Assembly (NCBI GenBank): GCA_030704615.1
Contig: CM060731.1
Coordinates: 75,062,756-75,126,755, forward strand
DNA: 64,000 nt
Source of the DNA: Takakia lepidozioides
Taxonomy: Eukaryota; Streptophyta; Takakiopsida; Takakiales; Takakiaceae
Direction of reading: 5' to 3'
The translations under genes were made by a program, and so were the position numbers. The first letter of the stretch is position 1. Each line of letters starts with the position of its first letter. The notes beneath the pieces are model-generated. The model was not told where the DNA came from. It saw only the letters and a program-made list of their open reading frames with translations, and searched no databases. This document shows, piece by piece, positions 47,849 through 58,321 of the stretch.

Positions 47849-49562
47849 ATGGCAGTGGCTTCCGGGGTTCTCATCACCCCGCATTGCGGACTGCGTGCAC
47901 CAGGCCCTGTCCACTCGCTTCAGTCTCGCGTCATGCAGCGGACTGTGGGGTTGGGCTGCGGAGCTGAAAGTGGCATCCCCCTTGGCAATGCGCACAGGAC
48001 GGAATCCCTTGCATGTAGTTGCAATGGCGCCTCGGCAACCTTCAGGATTGCCATTCACATTAGGTGATAACACGAAACAGTTTGTTGTTTTCCTTCTTGG
48101 ATTCGCTGGGCTGTATGCAACGTAGGATTTTGGCTTTTTGAGCAATTCAGCACAAACAAATGTACTCCAGGCAAAGATAATTGGTATATGTTGCACGTAG
48201 GTCAACTCCGGATCATGGAACCTGAGCGGTAGCAGGAGTTCTGTGCAAACTCTTCACAATGGTGGGACTGCAGCCTTGACAAGGTGAGGTTTCTTCATGT
48301 GGGATGTGAGAGAGTTTGGTGGTATGATCAGATTGTGGGGACTGGATTTTACCCGTGGTTGTCGAGTGAAGTTGGAATCTCGCTTCGCTCTGCAAACCTG
48401 CTTTTACTGTCAATATCATAGGTTGTTGTTCCTAAGCAGGGGATGAAAGTAGAATGCACAACGTCTTTCCCTAGATTTTGCAAGGTACATGGGAGGGTTG
48501 ATGCTCAGCGGCTCCCTGGTCGTTTCCATAGAAATCTCCAGACTATAGACATAAACAGCGCACACAAGAGGGCTTGTCGATGGAGGGTTGGTTGCGTCCT
48601 CCTTGGGTGAAAGAAAAACTAACTGCCATGCCACAAGATCGAGAACAGTCTTGTGATGGTGGAAAGAATCAGAGTGTGGTTTTGATTCTAGTGTCGATGA
48701 TGGAACTCCTTCTAAGCTTGCAGGTGAAAATGAGTACGGCTCTCTGATTAGAGTAGCAGCCTTGTCATGCACAAGCTTGTTTGGCATCTGTGTAAGTTTG
48801 AACGTGTTGGTATGTTCCTCATTGTGCAGAGTCCAATGGAGCCCACAGTGACTTGCATGATGTTGTTGAAAGCTCCACAAGCACACCTCCATAAAGGAAC
48901 CCACCAAAGTGTTGATGCTGTCGGAATTTGGGGCACGAAGGGCTAATGTGGAACTTGGAGCAGTGCTGGCATGAGGTTTTTAAAGATCCTTCACAATGGT
49001 CGGACAACCACTATGGCAAGGTTTGGCTTTCTTCAATATACAACATGTCCTTTCTGCAAAGTGGGCTCTTCCTATCAGTATTTGTTCCTTTCCCTAGTGT
49101 TTACAAGGTACTTGGGAGGGTCAGCTTGGTCTTAGGAGGCTGTGTTTAAATCCTTCCAGCTGCACGCTTGTGGTTCTCACAGACCAATCCGAAATCACCC
49201 TACCATAGACACAAGCAACCCAAACAAGAGGTCCTTTGGGTTGATGGTTGGTTAAATTCTCCGTGGGTGAAGAAAGAGCTACGAGCTTTCATGACACAAG
49301 GTCAAGGCATTGTGGTGAGGGTGCCTTCTTTCACACATGTTGGCCTGTTTTGTCCTCTTATCAGAATCGTCCCTATTTTTTCATGTTGAGTTCTGCAAGT
49401 TAGCTCGTCGAATAGACCTATGGTGGTTAGGAGTGATTTTGACATGTTACTGCCAATGTGGCAACAGGCAATTACCCAAAAACAGAAAATAAAGACATGG
49501 AGAAGCTTTGGATGGAATATTTTCTGGACCCCATTCAATGGTGGGACAATGGAGGCAAAAAG
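47849..49562 (+). pseudogene. Decayed N-terminal and PDF exons of unit 6
   Basis: Exon 1 (47849-48063) has one extra base against unit 5, breaking the frame after HCGLR. Exon 2 (48201-48283) has TAG at 48230 replacing a Trp codon of the PDF motif. Exon 3 (from 48532) lost nine bases at its start and shifts frame in the linker. Exon 4 (48941-49020) keeps length and phase. Exon 5 (49183-49314) is one base short. Exon 6 (49468-49562) is intact (PIQWWDNGGKK). A full fusion cannot be translated from these exons, though the last pair (exon 6 and the PPR exon) still splice in phase. Confidence 0.7.
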
Positions 49563-49818
49563 GTGAATGCCTGTTAAATTACAGAGAGAAGCAAACAAAG
49601 AGATGCATTGCATAGCTTTCTTGAAAATTGTGACCTCCCCAGCACATTTTGAAAGTCTTGGAAATTCAGCATAGGAACTAGAGTGATAAGTAGGGTTGGG
49701 GTGTTTACTTGGAAAATTCAGGTCTTCATTGTTAGCTGCTAGCAGCAAGGGGAGGGTCTATTCATTGTTGGTGCTGAGGCAGGGATAGCTGAAGGAGCAG
49801 GATGGAGTGTGGGTACAG

Positions 49819-52719
49819 ATTCATCGGAGAGGGCCAGATTTCAAGCACAAGATTACTTTTGAATCCTTGTGGATTGATAGCTATAAGAAACCTGCAAGGG
49901 TAGATGGTCAACTGAAAGCAGCAGGGGCGGGGCAGTTGATAAATTCGGGCACCTCCACCATCACCACAGCTGCCAAAAGAGGACCAAGATCTGGCACTTC
50001 TGCGCGTGTGAGGATGCTATGTGAGGCAGGGCAACTGAAAGAGGCTCTACAGATTTTAAACCAAGGAGGCATTTCAGCAGATTCAGATACTTATGTCTGT
50101 CTCTTGCATACGTGCATCAAGATGAAAAGCGTGGAAGCTGGAAAGCAGGTGCATGCTCATGTTATCCAGAGGAGATTCAAGCCAAATGTTTTTCTACACA
50201 ACACCCTTGTCAACATGTATGTTAAGTGCGGGAGCATTGTGGATGCACACCAAGTGTTCAACAAAATGCCTGAACGCAGTTTGATCACGTGGAATATTAT
50301 GATGGCAGGATTTAACAAGCATGGGTGTGGTAAGAATGTTTTGGAGACATATGAGCAAATGGTAGGGGAAGGTGTGAAGCCCAACCACATCACGTTTGTT
50401 TGCATTTGCAATGCATGTGCGAGCCTGGAAGCTCTGGAAAAGGGAAAAGAAGTCCATTGTGACATCATCAAAGCGGGAATTGTACCAGATGTCATTCTCA
50501 ACAATACCTTGGTGGACATGTATGCGAAATGTGGCAGCATCGAGGATGCAAAGCGAGTTTTCGACAATATGGCTGAACGAACTGTGGTGTCCTGGAGTGC
50601 AATGATTGCAGGATATACCCAGCATGGGTGCGGGATGGACGCTTTGGAGTCCTATGAGCAAATGATGCGGGAAGGGGTGAAGCCCAACCGGGTCACGTTC
50701 ATTTGTGTTTGCAATGCGTGTGCAAGCCTGGCAGCCCTGGAAAAGGGCAAAGAGGTCCATTGTGACATCATCAAAGCGGGAATTGTACCAGATGTCATTC
50801 TGAATAATGCCCTCGTGGACATGTATGCCAAATGCGGCAGTATTGAGCATGCAAAGGGAGTGTTCAACAATATGGCTGAACAAACTGTGGTGTCCTGGAG
50901 TGCGATGATTGCAGGCTATGCCAAGCATGGGTGCGGCATGGAGGCTTTGGAGACGTATCAGAAAATGATGCAGCAAGGAGTGAAGCCCAACCGGGTCACG
51001 TTCATTTGTGTGTGCAATGCATGCGCGAGCCTGGCAGCCCTGGATAAGGGCAAAGAGATCCATGATGACATCATCAAAGCGGCAATTGTACCAGATGTCA
51101 TTCTCAACAATACCCTGGTGAACATGTATGCCAAATGCGGGAGCATCGATGATGCAAAGGGAGTGTTTGATGATATGGCTGGACGAGATGTGGTGTCCTG
51201 GAACGCGATGGTTGCAGGATATGCCCAGCATGGGTGCGGGATGGAGGCTTTGAAGACGTATGGGCAAATGATGCGGGAAGGGGTGAAGCCCAACCAGGTC
51301 ACGTTCGTTTGCGTTTGCAATGCGTGCGCGAGCCTGGCAGCTCTGGAAGAGGGCAAAGAGGTCCATGGTGACATCATCAAATCAGGAATTGTACCAGATG
51401 TCATTCTGAGTACTGCCCTGGTGGACATGTATGCCAAATGTGGCAGCATCGAGGATGCAAAGGGAGTGTTTGACAATATGGCTGAACAAAATGTGGTGTC
51501 CTGGAGTGCGATGATCACAGGCTATGCCCAGCATGGGTGCGGGATGGAGGCTTTGGAGACCTATGAGCAAATGGTAAGGGAAGGGGTGAAGCCGGATCGG
51601 GTCACATTCATTTGCATTTGCAATGCATGCGCGAGCCTGGCAGCCCTGGAAAAGGGCAAAGGTATCCATCGTGACATCATCAAAGCAGGAATCATACCAG
51701 ATGTTATTCTGAACAATGCCCTGGTGGACATGTATTCCAAATGCGGGAGCATCAAGGATGCAAAGGGAGTGTTTGATGACATGGCCGGACGAGATGTGGT
51801 GTCCTGGAGCGCGATGATTGCAGGATATGGCCAGCATGGTTGTCATAGGGAGGCCCTGCAACTATTTGAAGGAATGCAAAAGCAGGGCTTGAAGCCGGAC
51901 AGTATCACCTTTACATGTGTTCTCTCTGCATGCAGCCACGTTGGCCTACTGGATGAAGGAAGACGCTACTTTGATTCCCTGAGTCAAGATCATGGTGTCA
52001 CTCCGACAGTTAAGCACTTTGGCTGCATGGTGGACCTTCTTGGACGTGCAGGGCGATTGGATGAGGCCGAGGACCTCATTAATAAAATGCCAATCAAACC
52101 AGATGCTGTTGTGTGGAAGGCCTTGCTTGGTGCCTGCAGAATCCATGGCAATGTGGAGATGGCTGAACGTGCGGCAACATCTGTTCTCAGGTGGGATGAA
52201 CAGGATGCTGCAACCTATGTGTTGCTATCAAACATCTATGCCGCAGCTGGCAGGTGGGAGGATACTGCACAGGTGAGAAAAATGATGAAGGTGAGAGGGG
52301 TTAGAAAGGAGCCAGGTCGCTGCTGCATTGAGGTTGGCAACAGGGTGCACACCTTTGTTGTAGATGACAAATTGCATCCGAAAATTGAGGAAATCCATGC
52401 TGAGCTGAGACGATTGTCTGGGCAGATGAAGGAGGCTGGGTATGTGCCTGACACACGCTTTGTATTGCATGATGTGGGGGAGGAGCAAAAACAATTTTCT
52501 CTTTGCCACCACAGTGAGAAGCTGGCCATAGGTTTTGGGCTGATCAGCACGGCCCCTGGGACACGCCTGCGTCTGATCAAGAATCTTCGGGTGTGTGGTG
52601 ACTGCCACACCGCCACCAAGTTCATCGCAAAGATTGTTGGCCGAGCAATTGTGGTACGGGACGCTAACCGCTTTCACCACTTTGAAGATGGGGTTTGTTC
52701 TTGTGGGGATTACTGGTGA
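49819..52719 (+). CDS. PLS-PPR-DYW protein, unit 6 (six triplets), start uncertain
   Basis: The open exon begins after the acceptor GGTACAG at 49818 and encodes 966 residues to TGA. It starts with the second half of a PDF motif (GPDFKHK, LWIDSYKKPARVDGQL). Six P-L-S triplets, E region, HSEKLA, CGDCH and terminal GDYW follow without a break. An in-frame TAG at 49786 lies in the intron. The first ATG inside the exon is 50014 (MLCEAGQL), which would leave no transit peptide. A normal start therefore needs upstream exons, but those at 47849-49314 are damaged. The intact 2.9-kb exon suggests either recent decay upstream or an alternative 5' exon. It is listed as a gene with reservation; pseudogene is the alternative. 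Confidence 0.65.
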   Translation: MHRRGPDFKHKITFESLWIDSYKKPARVDGQLKAAGAGQLINSGTSTITTAAKRGPRSGTSARVRMLCEAGQLKEALQILNQGGISADSDTYVCLLHTCIKMKSVEAGKQVHAHVIQRRFKPNVFLHNTLVNMYVKCGSIVDAHQVFNKMPERSLITWNIMMAGFNKHGCGKNVLETYEQMVGEGVKPNHITFVCICNACASLEALEKGKEVHCDIIKAGIVPDVILNNTLVDMYAKCGSIEDAKRVFDNMAERTVVSWSAMIAGYTQHGCGMDALESYEQMMREGVKPNRVTFICVCNACASLAALEKGKEVHCDIIKAGIVPDVILNNALVDMYAKCGSIEHAKGVFNNMAEQTVVSWSAMIAGYAKHGCGMEALETYQKMMQQGVKPNRVTFICVCNACASLAALDKGKEIHDDIIKAAIVPDVILNNTLVNMYAKCGSIDDAKGVFDDMAGRDVVSWNAMVAGYAQHGCGMEALKTYGQMMREGVKPNQVTFVCVCNACASLAALEEGKEVHGDIIKSGIVPDVILSTALVDMYAKCGSIEDAKGVFDNMAEQNVVSWSAMITGYAQHGCGMEALETYEQMVREGVKPDRVTFICICNACASLAALEKGKGIHRDIIKAGIIPDVILNNALVDMYSKCGSIKDAKGVFDDMAGRDVVSWSAMIAGYGQHGCHREALQLFEGMQKQGLKPDSITFTCVLSACSHVGLLDEGRRYFDSLSQDHGVTPTVKHFGCMVDLLGRAGRLDEAEDLINKMPIKPDAVVWKALLGACRIHGNVEMAERAATSVLRWDEQDAATYVLLSNIYAAAGRWEDTAQVRKMMKVRGVRKEPGRCCIEVGNRVHTFVVDDKLHPKIEEIHAELRRLSGQMKEAGYVPDTRFVLHDVGEEQKQFSLCHHSEKLAIGFGLISTAPGTRLRLIKNLRVCGDCHTATKFIAKIVGRAIVVRDANRFHHFEDGVCSCGDYW

Positions 52720-53880
52720 AACGATTATTTCCCTGAAAGGTGGAAGTGTCTTGATTCATTCATGATCTGCATAGCTACTTCGTCCATCCACCATCGATGC
52801 TGAGAATATTGGCTATGATGTACTATTGAGGCATTTCTTCTTGCCTATCAACCTTCCAAGAGCCCATAGTGGGATCTACCCAGCATAGGTGGAAAGTCAG
52901 CCCATTATTGCTAACTAGTGAAGGGGGAGGGATTTTGACTGATTCTGGTGATCGTGGAAGAAATCAGAGTGCTGTTCTGATTATGGTGTGGATGGTGGGG
53001 CTTCTGCGAAGCTTGAAGATGAAAGTAAATACAATTCAGAATGAGCTCGATTAGAGGTCCAGCCGTGTGCCCAAGTTTGCTCAGCCTCTGAATTTTGGAC
53101 ATGTTTGTATGTTGCTCATGGTGATCTAATCCGATGGTGGTCGCAAGGAAGTTCAGATAGTGATTGTAGTTGTATTTCGGTATTCGATGCTGCTTGAGTT
53201 GGTTTTGCATGACTCCCTCACACTGTACCATCACATGTTGGAGTTCAAGGTTGGGGACTCTTCCATTCATTCCACCACTCTGGAACATAATTGCCTTCGG
53301 TCTGAGACCGAATTTTGGAGCGTGTATGAAACAATTGTAGAGTATTGAAGACATTGTTTAGAGGTCTATGCAGGTATCAGCAATACTGCTAGTGTCTGTG
53401 GAAGTAGGTGCTGATTTCTGGCATGACTCCCATCGTTCTCAATAGCAGCTTTGAGCTGATCTCAAACAGCCCAATAGCTCTCCTAAATACCCACTTTAGC
53501 TACATTGAGATCCAGTGGTTCTTCAGTACAGGAGGGCTCATCAAAATCATCGAAATATCGAGAATCTCGTTTGCACTCATCACGAAAGAAAATATCCCTA
53601 ACAGCTTAAATGTTGGTCTCTGTTGGCATTAGCATTGTATGCAAGTTCATTCCTTTCCGCAAAAACATAGCCGATGCATAAAACTTAGTGGATTTGAGTA
53701 TTGATAACAAGCAGCCCGTAAATGTACCTGTCAATTGTTTGCCAGAGTGTTGGTGAAGGTGATAGATAAACGTCATCTCAAAAATATTGGAGGGTGTTAA
53801 ACTCACCCGGTTCTTCAGCTCTGCACTACCATATAACACATACTTATTTCCCTTCTTCCATATCATTTGTTGTGACGATG
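52720..53880. other. 3' flank of unit 6, then unassigned sequence
   Basis: 52900-53110 repeats the array 3' flank (GATGAAAGTAAATAC region). 53110-53360 resembles 45880-46100. From 53400 to 53880 only short frames occur and no feature is recognised. Confidence 0.45.
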
Positions 53881-54932
53881 TGCCCAAAATACTTGAAATG
53901 TTGTCAAGTTATTTTACCACTAGTGTGAAACTAGCTAGGAAATAGCTAGCTTTTACATATTGACATTTGGGATTGGCCCAAGTGTCAATCCAGGGGTCAA
54001 GACAGTTTTAGGCCCTGGAGTGGTTATCTTCACGGCAAGCGCGGAAGGCTCATCTTTCTCGAGTTGAGCCTCACCGCGCCTAGCTATGGCGCCGTAGTGT
54101 GTATTCCCCATGGCGTGGGGTGCACTTGGCTTGACTTGTATTTGAGTGATGAGGTTATATATGCATGAGTTTATGCTTCAGCTTTGTGAGCTCGCATAAG
54201 CTTGTGCTTGTATTCTTCTTCTTTATCACTCGATAAAGATGAGCTCCTATATGTGAGTGTCAGATACGAGTTAGTTGTAGCACTTGTGGTTTTTGCTTGA
54301 GAATGAGAGAAACCAGGTTGTTATGCAAGGAGCACCGTGGAGCTCTTGGTTGTTAGAAGCGGAGGCGATGTGGGTTACGAGGTGATAGACCTTGACATTC
54401 GATCTTCAGCTTCAGAGATGAAAGCACCATGCTGCATGTAATTCCAGAGCGCCTTGATGGTTTCAGATTGTGTACATGCATGAGCAAGCACGATGGGGAA
54501 GAGGACCAGTCAAGAGCAGGTTATAGTGGCTTTGGTGGCAAAGCTGAGAACTGGACTAGGGAATGCAAGCTTTCATTGTGTAAAGGATTGCGAAAGGGCT
54601 GATTTGGCTTGGGGCAAATCAGTGCACTTTGTGGAGTATGTTGAGATTGGGTTTCAATCTCGAGCTTCAGCATTGAGAGGGCTCTTGTCATGGCAAGAGC
54701 AGGGCTGGAACAGGAGCTAAGAGGTGCGGCAAGGCCATGGAATGTGCACCTAGGGTTTCAGAGCTTGGAAGAAGAGCTCTTGCACCACAAGAGGAGTGTC
54801 TTGTGGTTGGAAATGTAAGCCTTAGGGTTTCAAGAGCTTGGCAAAGGCTGTGGAGTGCTTAGTCTTGTCTTAGAGAGCATCAAGGAGCCAAGGAGCCAAG
54901 ATAGGGCGCTGATACCTCTTGTGTGAAGAGGT

Positions 54933-55240
54933 TGCATGTGTGGAGCATGTATTCAGCTCATTGAAGCTTCCATCTTCAAGCATGGAGGGCAAGTAAGGAA
55001 GAAGGAAGGGCTGACTTCCCTTATGTGAGGGCAATGCATGTGTGGAGCATGCTTTCAGCCTGTTGAAGACTTGTACTTTTAGGTTTGGGAGTGCAAGAAA
55101 TGAAGCAAATGAGCTGATTCTCTTATGGTGAGAGTGGGGCATGTGTGGAGCATGCCTTCAGCCCATTGAGGCTCTTGTTTTCAAGCTTTAGAGAGCTAGA
55201 ACGGAAGGTCTAGGGCTGGTTTCCACTTGGAGTGAAATAA
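54933..55240 (+). repeat. 103-base tandem repeat, about three copies
   Basis: GCATGTGTGGAGCATG recurs at 54933, 55036 and 55139, a spacing of 103 bases. Each is followed by TTCAGC and a TTGA-G-CTT-like stretch. Copies are diverged between these anchors. The repeat lies in the leader of the gypsy-type element. Confidence 0.7.
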
Positions 55241-55671
55241 ATGCACTTGTAGGACCTATGTGAATTGGGGTTTCAACTTCAAGCTTGAAGGGAGCACAAC
55301 TCTTGAAGCAGCAGGTGCAGGGGCTGGATTAGGTGCGAAGGGCATGTTGTGGTCAAGAAAAGCACGTGAATGAGTGCCTACAAGGGCTGGAAGTCAGCCA
55401 TGTTTGGTTAGTCGTCATAGGGATCAATGACGTTGTTTTGTGATTTAAAAGGAAGCTTGTGCACTTAGTTTCGGCTGCAAACATCTTCCTTTGGAATTAG
55501 AGCTACTATTGGTGGTGTGTGGGGGGCCATAAAGAGCAAGAATACATTGTTGATTTCCTCACAGCCGCCATAGCTCGGTGTAAAGAAGCCTAGAGTCCAA
55601 GAGACACAAACCCTAGCTTGGCGTGGCTAAACCCCTTGGAGAAATGGCTAAACTGCCATGAGTGGCCATAG

Positions 55672-56285
55672 ATGGGGCTGTGACAGGCTGTGCCGTGTGG
55701 CTTGTGCCCTGTGGCCTGTGGGGCTGTGACGGGATGTGACAGGCTGTGATGGGTTGTGGCGGGCTGTGACAGGCTGTGCCCTGTGGCCTGTGGAGCCGTG
55801 ACGGGCTGTGAGGGCTGTGACAGGTTGTGCCCTGTGGCCTGTGGGGCTGTGACGGGCTGTGACATGCTGTGATCTGTGGCCTGTGGGGCTGTGAGGGGCT
55901 GTGATAGGCTGTGACATGTGGCCTTGGGGGCTGTGACAGGCTGTGACATGTGGCCTTTGGGGCTGTGACGGGCTGTGACATGTGGCCTTTGGGGCTGTGA
56001 CGGGCTGTGACAGGCTGTGGCCTGTGGGGCTGTGACCTGTGACCTGTGTAGGGCTGTGACGGGCTGTGATCTGTGGCCTGTGGGGCTATGATCCCTGTGA
56101 CCTGTGTAGGGCTGTGACAGGCTGTGACAGGCTGTGATAGGCTGTGACTTGTGGCCTTTGGGGCTGTTATGGGCTGTGGGGCTGTGGCCTGTGTGGGGCT
56201 GTGACGGCTATGACCAGTGATCTATGTGGGCCTGTGTTGGTCTGTGGTGGCCCGTGTTGACCTGTGGACGGCCTGTGCTGACTCG
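55672..56285 (+). repeat. G/T-rich minisatellite of GGCTGTGAC units
   Basis: More than 600 bases are built from variants of the decamer GGCTGTGACG/A and the word CCTGTGGCCTGTGGGGC. The top strand is very poor in A and strongly G over C. Minus-strand open frames of 90-120 codons here are by-products of the low-complexity repeat. Confidence 0.85.
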
Positions 56286-56971
56286 TGGAGGCACTGGTGG
56301 ACTGCCTAAGGACTGACATGTGGTCTTTAAGGCCGAATTTTGAAGCTCGTGGAGGGCGGTTTGAGGAGTATCTTATTCCCATGGTCATACAAGTGAGGGA
56401 AGAAATGAGAGGAAGAGTGTGGGATGAGGGCATACTGGGGTTAGGCATTGCTTTAGCTTCTCTTCCTCGTAGTTTTCCACCCTCTCATTAGGCCAAGACC
56501 TTTCCGTAGGTGGAGGCAAGAGTCAGTCCGGGTTTGGGCTGGGGTGTCCTTGCAGGAGCAACACCGTGGAGTTGTTTTTGGTGTGGGGGAGTTGTCGTTT
56601 TGATTTCTTGTGTTTGGATCCCCTCCATACCTGCATGCTTGACTGTACGTCATGTTAGTTTTGTATGGGCGCTTGTTTTTAAAGGTGATTGGTCCGGATT
56701 TGATCACCGGTCAGTCCTAGAACATGCTGTCGATGGTGAGGCTGAGGTGATGACCAGTCAGACCATCATTGTTTTTCCTGTGATAAGGTTGGAGGTGATG
56801 ACCAGCCAACCGTAGGAGTGCTTGCGGTGGATGCAGGTGCAGGTGAAGGCTATGTTAGGAACCCAGTATTCCAAACCATAAGCCGCAACAGGTTCTCTAC
56901 CCAGTTACCTTGTGGAGAGGGGGTTAGGGACATGTTCATGACCGGTTGAGTGACAGTTTGTCAACACGGAG

Positions 56972-58321
56972 GTGCCACTAGTTGTTGGGGACAGTGCCGG
57001 TTCGAGCACTAGCGATACTAGTGGATACACGAGACGAGGTGTGCGGTTTAGGCCACCTTCACCTCCTGTGTCTTCTACGGAAGGTTCTGATTCGGATTGT
57101 GAATCAGGAGGACTCAAACCGGCGGTGCAAGTTGTTTCCTTGCCATTGTTGTGGGACACAATGGAGGAGATGTATCGAGCTACCAAGAGGCCACGAAGGT
57201 ACTCTGGGGCGGTGAGCACCATCGAGTTGGATGACTTTATCCAAGAGTTTGATAGTTGGTGTGATTTGCAGCAAATGCGCAATCCACAACTATTTACGCC
57301 TTTCATGGCATGGAAGGGGTTGTTTCAGCACCTTGAGGGGCCGCCTATGGATGATTACCATGAGTTCAGGCGGGGGCATGAGGTTGAGATCGAGGAGTGG
57401 AGAATGTACTGGTCACCCGACTATGTCTCCATCACTAGGGGCACTAGAGCCACGAGGGCAGTGACTACACCTGCCGTTGCACCAGCAGCTTCAGCAAGCA
57501 GTAGTGGGACTAGTGGGACTGGTGGTACCGTAGCTACGACGTCCGCCCAAGCCACTACTGCACCAGCACCAGTACCCGTGCCTGCCTTCAACCCTGTTGT
57601 GGAGTTCTTCGAAGAGTTGAGAGGGAACTACCAAGGGGTGAGGACAGAGAAGTTGCGGAGCTTCCAAGAGTTCCAATGGAAGCCTACAGAGAGCTTGAGG
57701 GAGGTTTTCACTCGCATGAGGCGCTTGATAAATGTAACCCAAGGGGTTACGGAATCTCAGGCAGTCCAATTCTGGTATGGGATATTGGACAATGAGCTGA
57801 GGAGAAGGGTGCGGGATGCAACTCTCCTAAAAGCGGCCCAACCCACTTTAGCAAATGTGTTTCTGCTGGCAGAGCGGATAGAGCTCAACATGGTGGAGGA
57901 ACGAGTGGTCATGGTAGGATTTGCTAAGGAGACACCACGGGGTAGTGGTGCTCCTAGCCAACCACTATCTCAACATGCTCAAGGCAACAAGGGGACCCAG
58001 GTGAAGCCCAGGGAAGGACAGAGAGGACCTCAGATGCAGGGGTCTCTCCCTTCATTTGCAGGCCAACAACGGGTAGAGGTGGTGTGTTGGACATGTGGAG
58101 GACCCCATGTCAAGAAGGATTGCCCAGAGGGAGGCAAAGGGCCGACATATGCACAACCTACACAGTTGCAGTGTGGGCATTGTGGCAAGCACGGGCATGG
58201 AGAGGCCCAGTGTTATGGTTTGCATCCTGAGTTGCGCCCAGGCCAGTTCCAAGGAACGATAGTGGCCGGGGGCAAGGTGGGGCAGCCCAGAGAGGACGAG
58301 GTGGCCAGGCACGAGGTGTAG
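56972..58321 (+). CDS. gag: Gag polyprotein of gypsy-type element 1
   Basis: An open frame of 449 codons. The first in-frame ATG is 57161, although the frame is open from just after a TGA at 56951. The middle has the helical gag (Retrotrans_gag) pattern, with FQEFQWKPTESLREVF and QFWYGILDNELRRRV. The end has two zinc knuckles: CWTCGGPHVKKDC and CGHCGKHGHGEAQC (CX2CX4HX4C). The frame closes at TAG 58319. The protease frame lies at -1 relative to gag and overlaps its Arg/Gly-rich end, so a -1 frameshift or a mutation joins them. Gag would form the retrotransposon particle and bind its RNA. Confidence 0.85.
   Translation: MPLVVGDSAGSSTSDTSGYTRRGVRFRPPSPPVSSTEGSDSDCESGGLKPAVQVVSLPLLWDTMEEMYRATKRPRRYSGAVSTIELDDFIQEFDSWCDLQQMRNPQLFTPFMAWKGLFQHLEGPPMDDYHEFRRGHEVEIEEWRMYWSPDYVSITRGTRATRAVTTPAVAPAASASSSGTSGTGGTVATTSAQATTAPAPVPVPAFNPVVEFFEELRGNYQGVRTEKLRSFQEFQWKPTESLREVFTRMRRLINVTQGVTESQAVQFWYGILDNELRRRVRDATLLKAAQPTLANVFLLAERIELNMVEERVVMVGFAKETPRGSGAPSQPLSQHAQGNKGTQVKPREGQRGPQMQGSLPSFAGQQRVEVVCWTCGGPHVKKDCPEGGKGPTYAQPTQLQCGHCGKHGHGEAQCYGLHPELRPGQFQGTIVAGGKVGQPREDEVARHEV

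Larger units (their letters stand above)
53890..56950 (+). mobile_element. Probable 5' LTR and long leader of gypsy-type element 1
   Basis: Noncoding sequence precedes the gag frame at 56972. TTATATATGCA at 54152-54162 could be a TATA box, with GATAAAG downstream near 54235 as a possible poly(A) signal, as in an LTR. Neither the TG start nor the LTR-internal border is evident, and no 3' LTR is in the window for comparison. The leader carries two tandem-repeat fields listed separately. Confidence 0.4.

Noticed and set aside
55590-55981. Minus-strand frames of 89-122 codons (SQPVTAP repeats)
   Set aside because: They are translations of the minisatellite and have no independent coding evidence.
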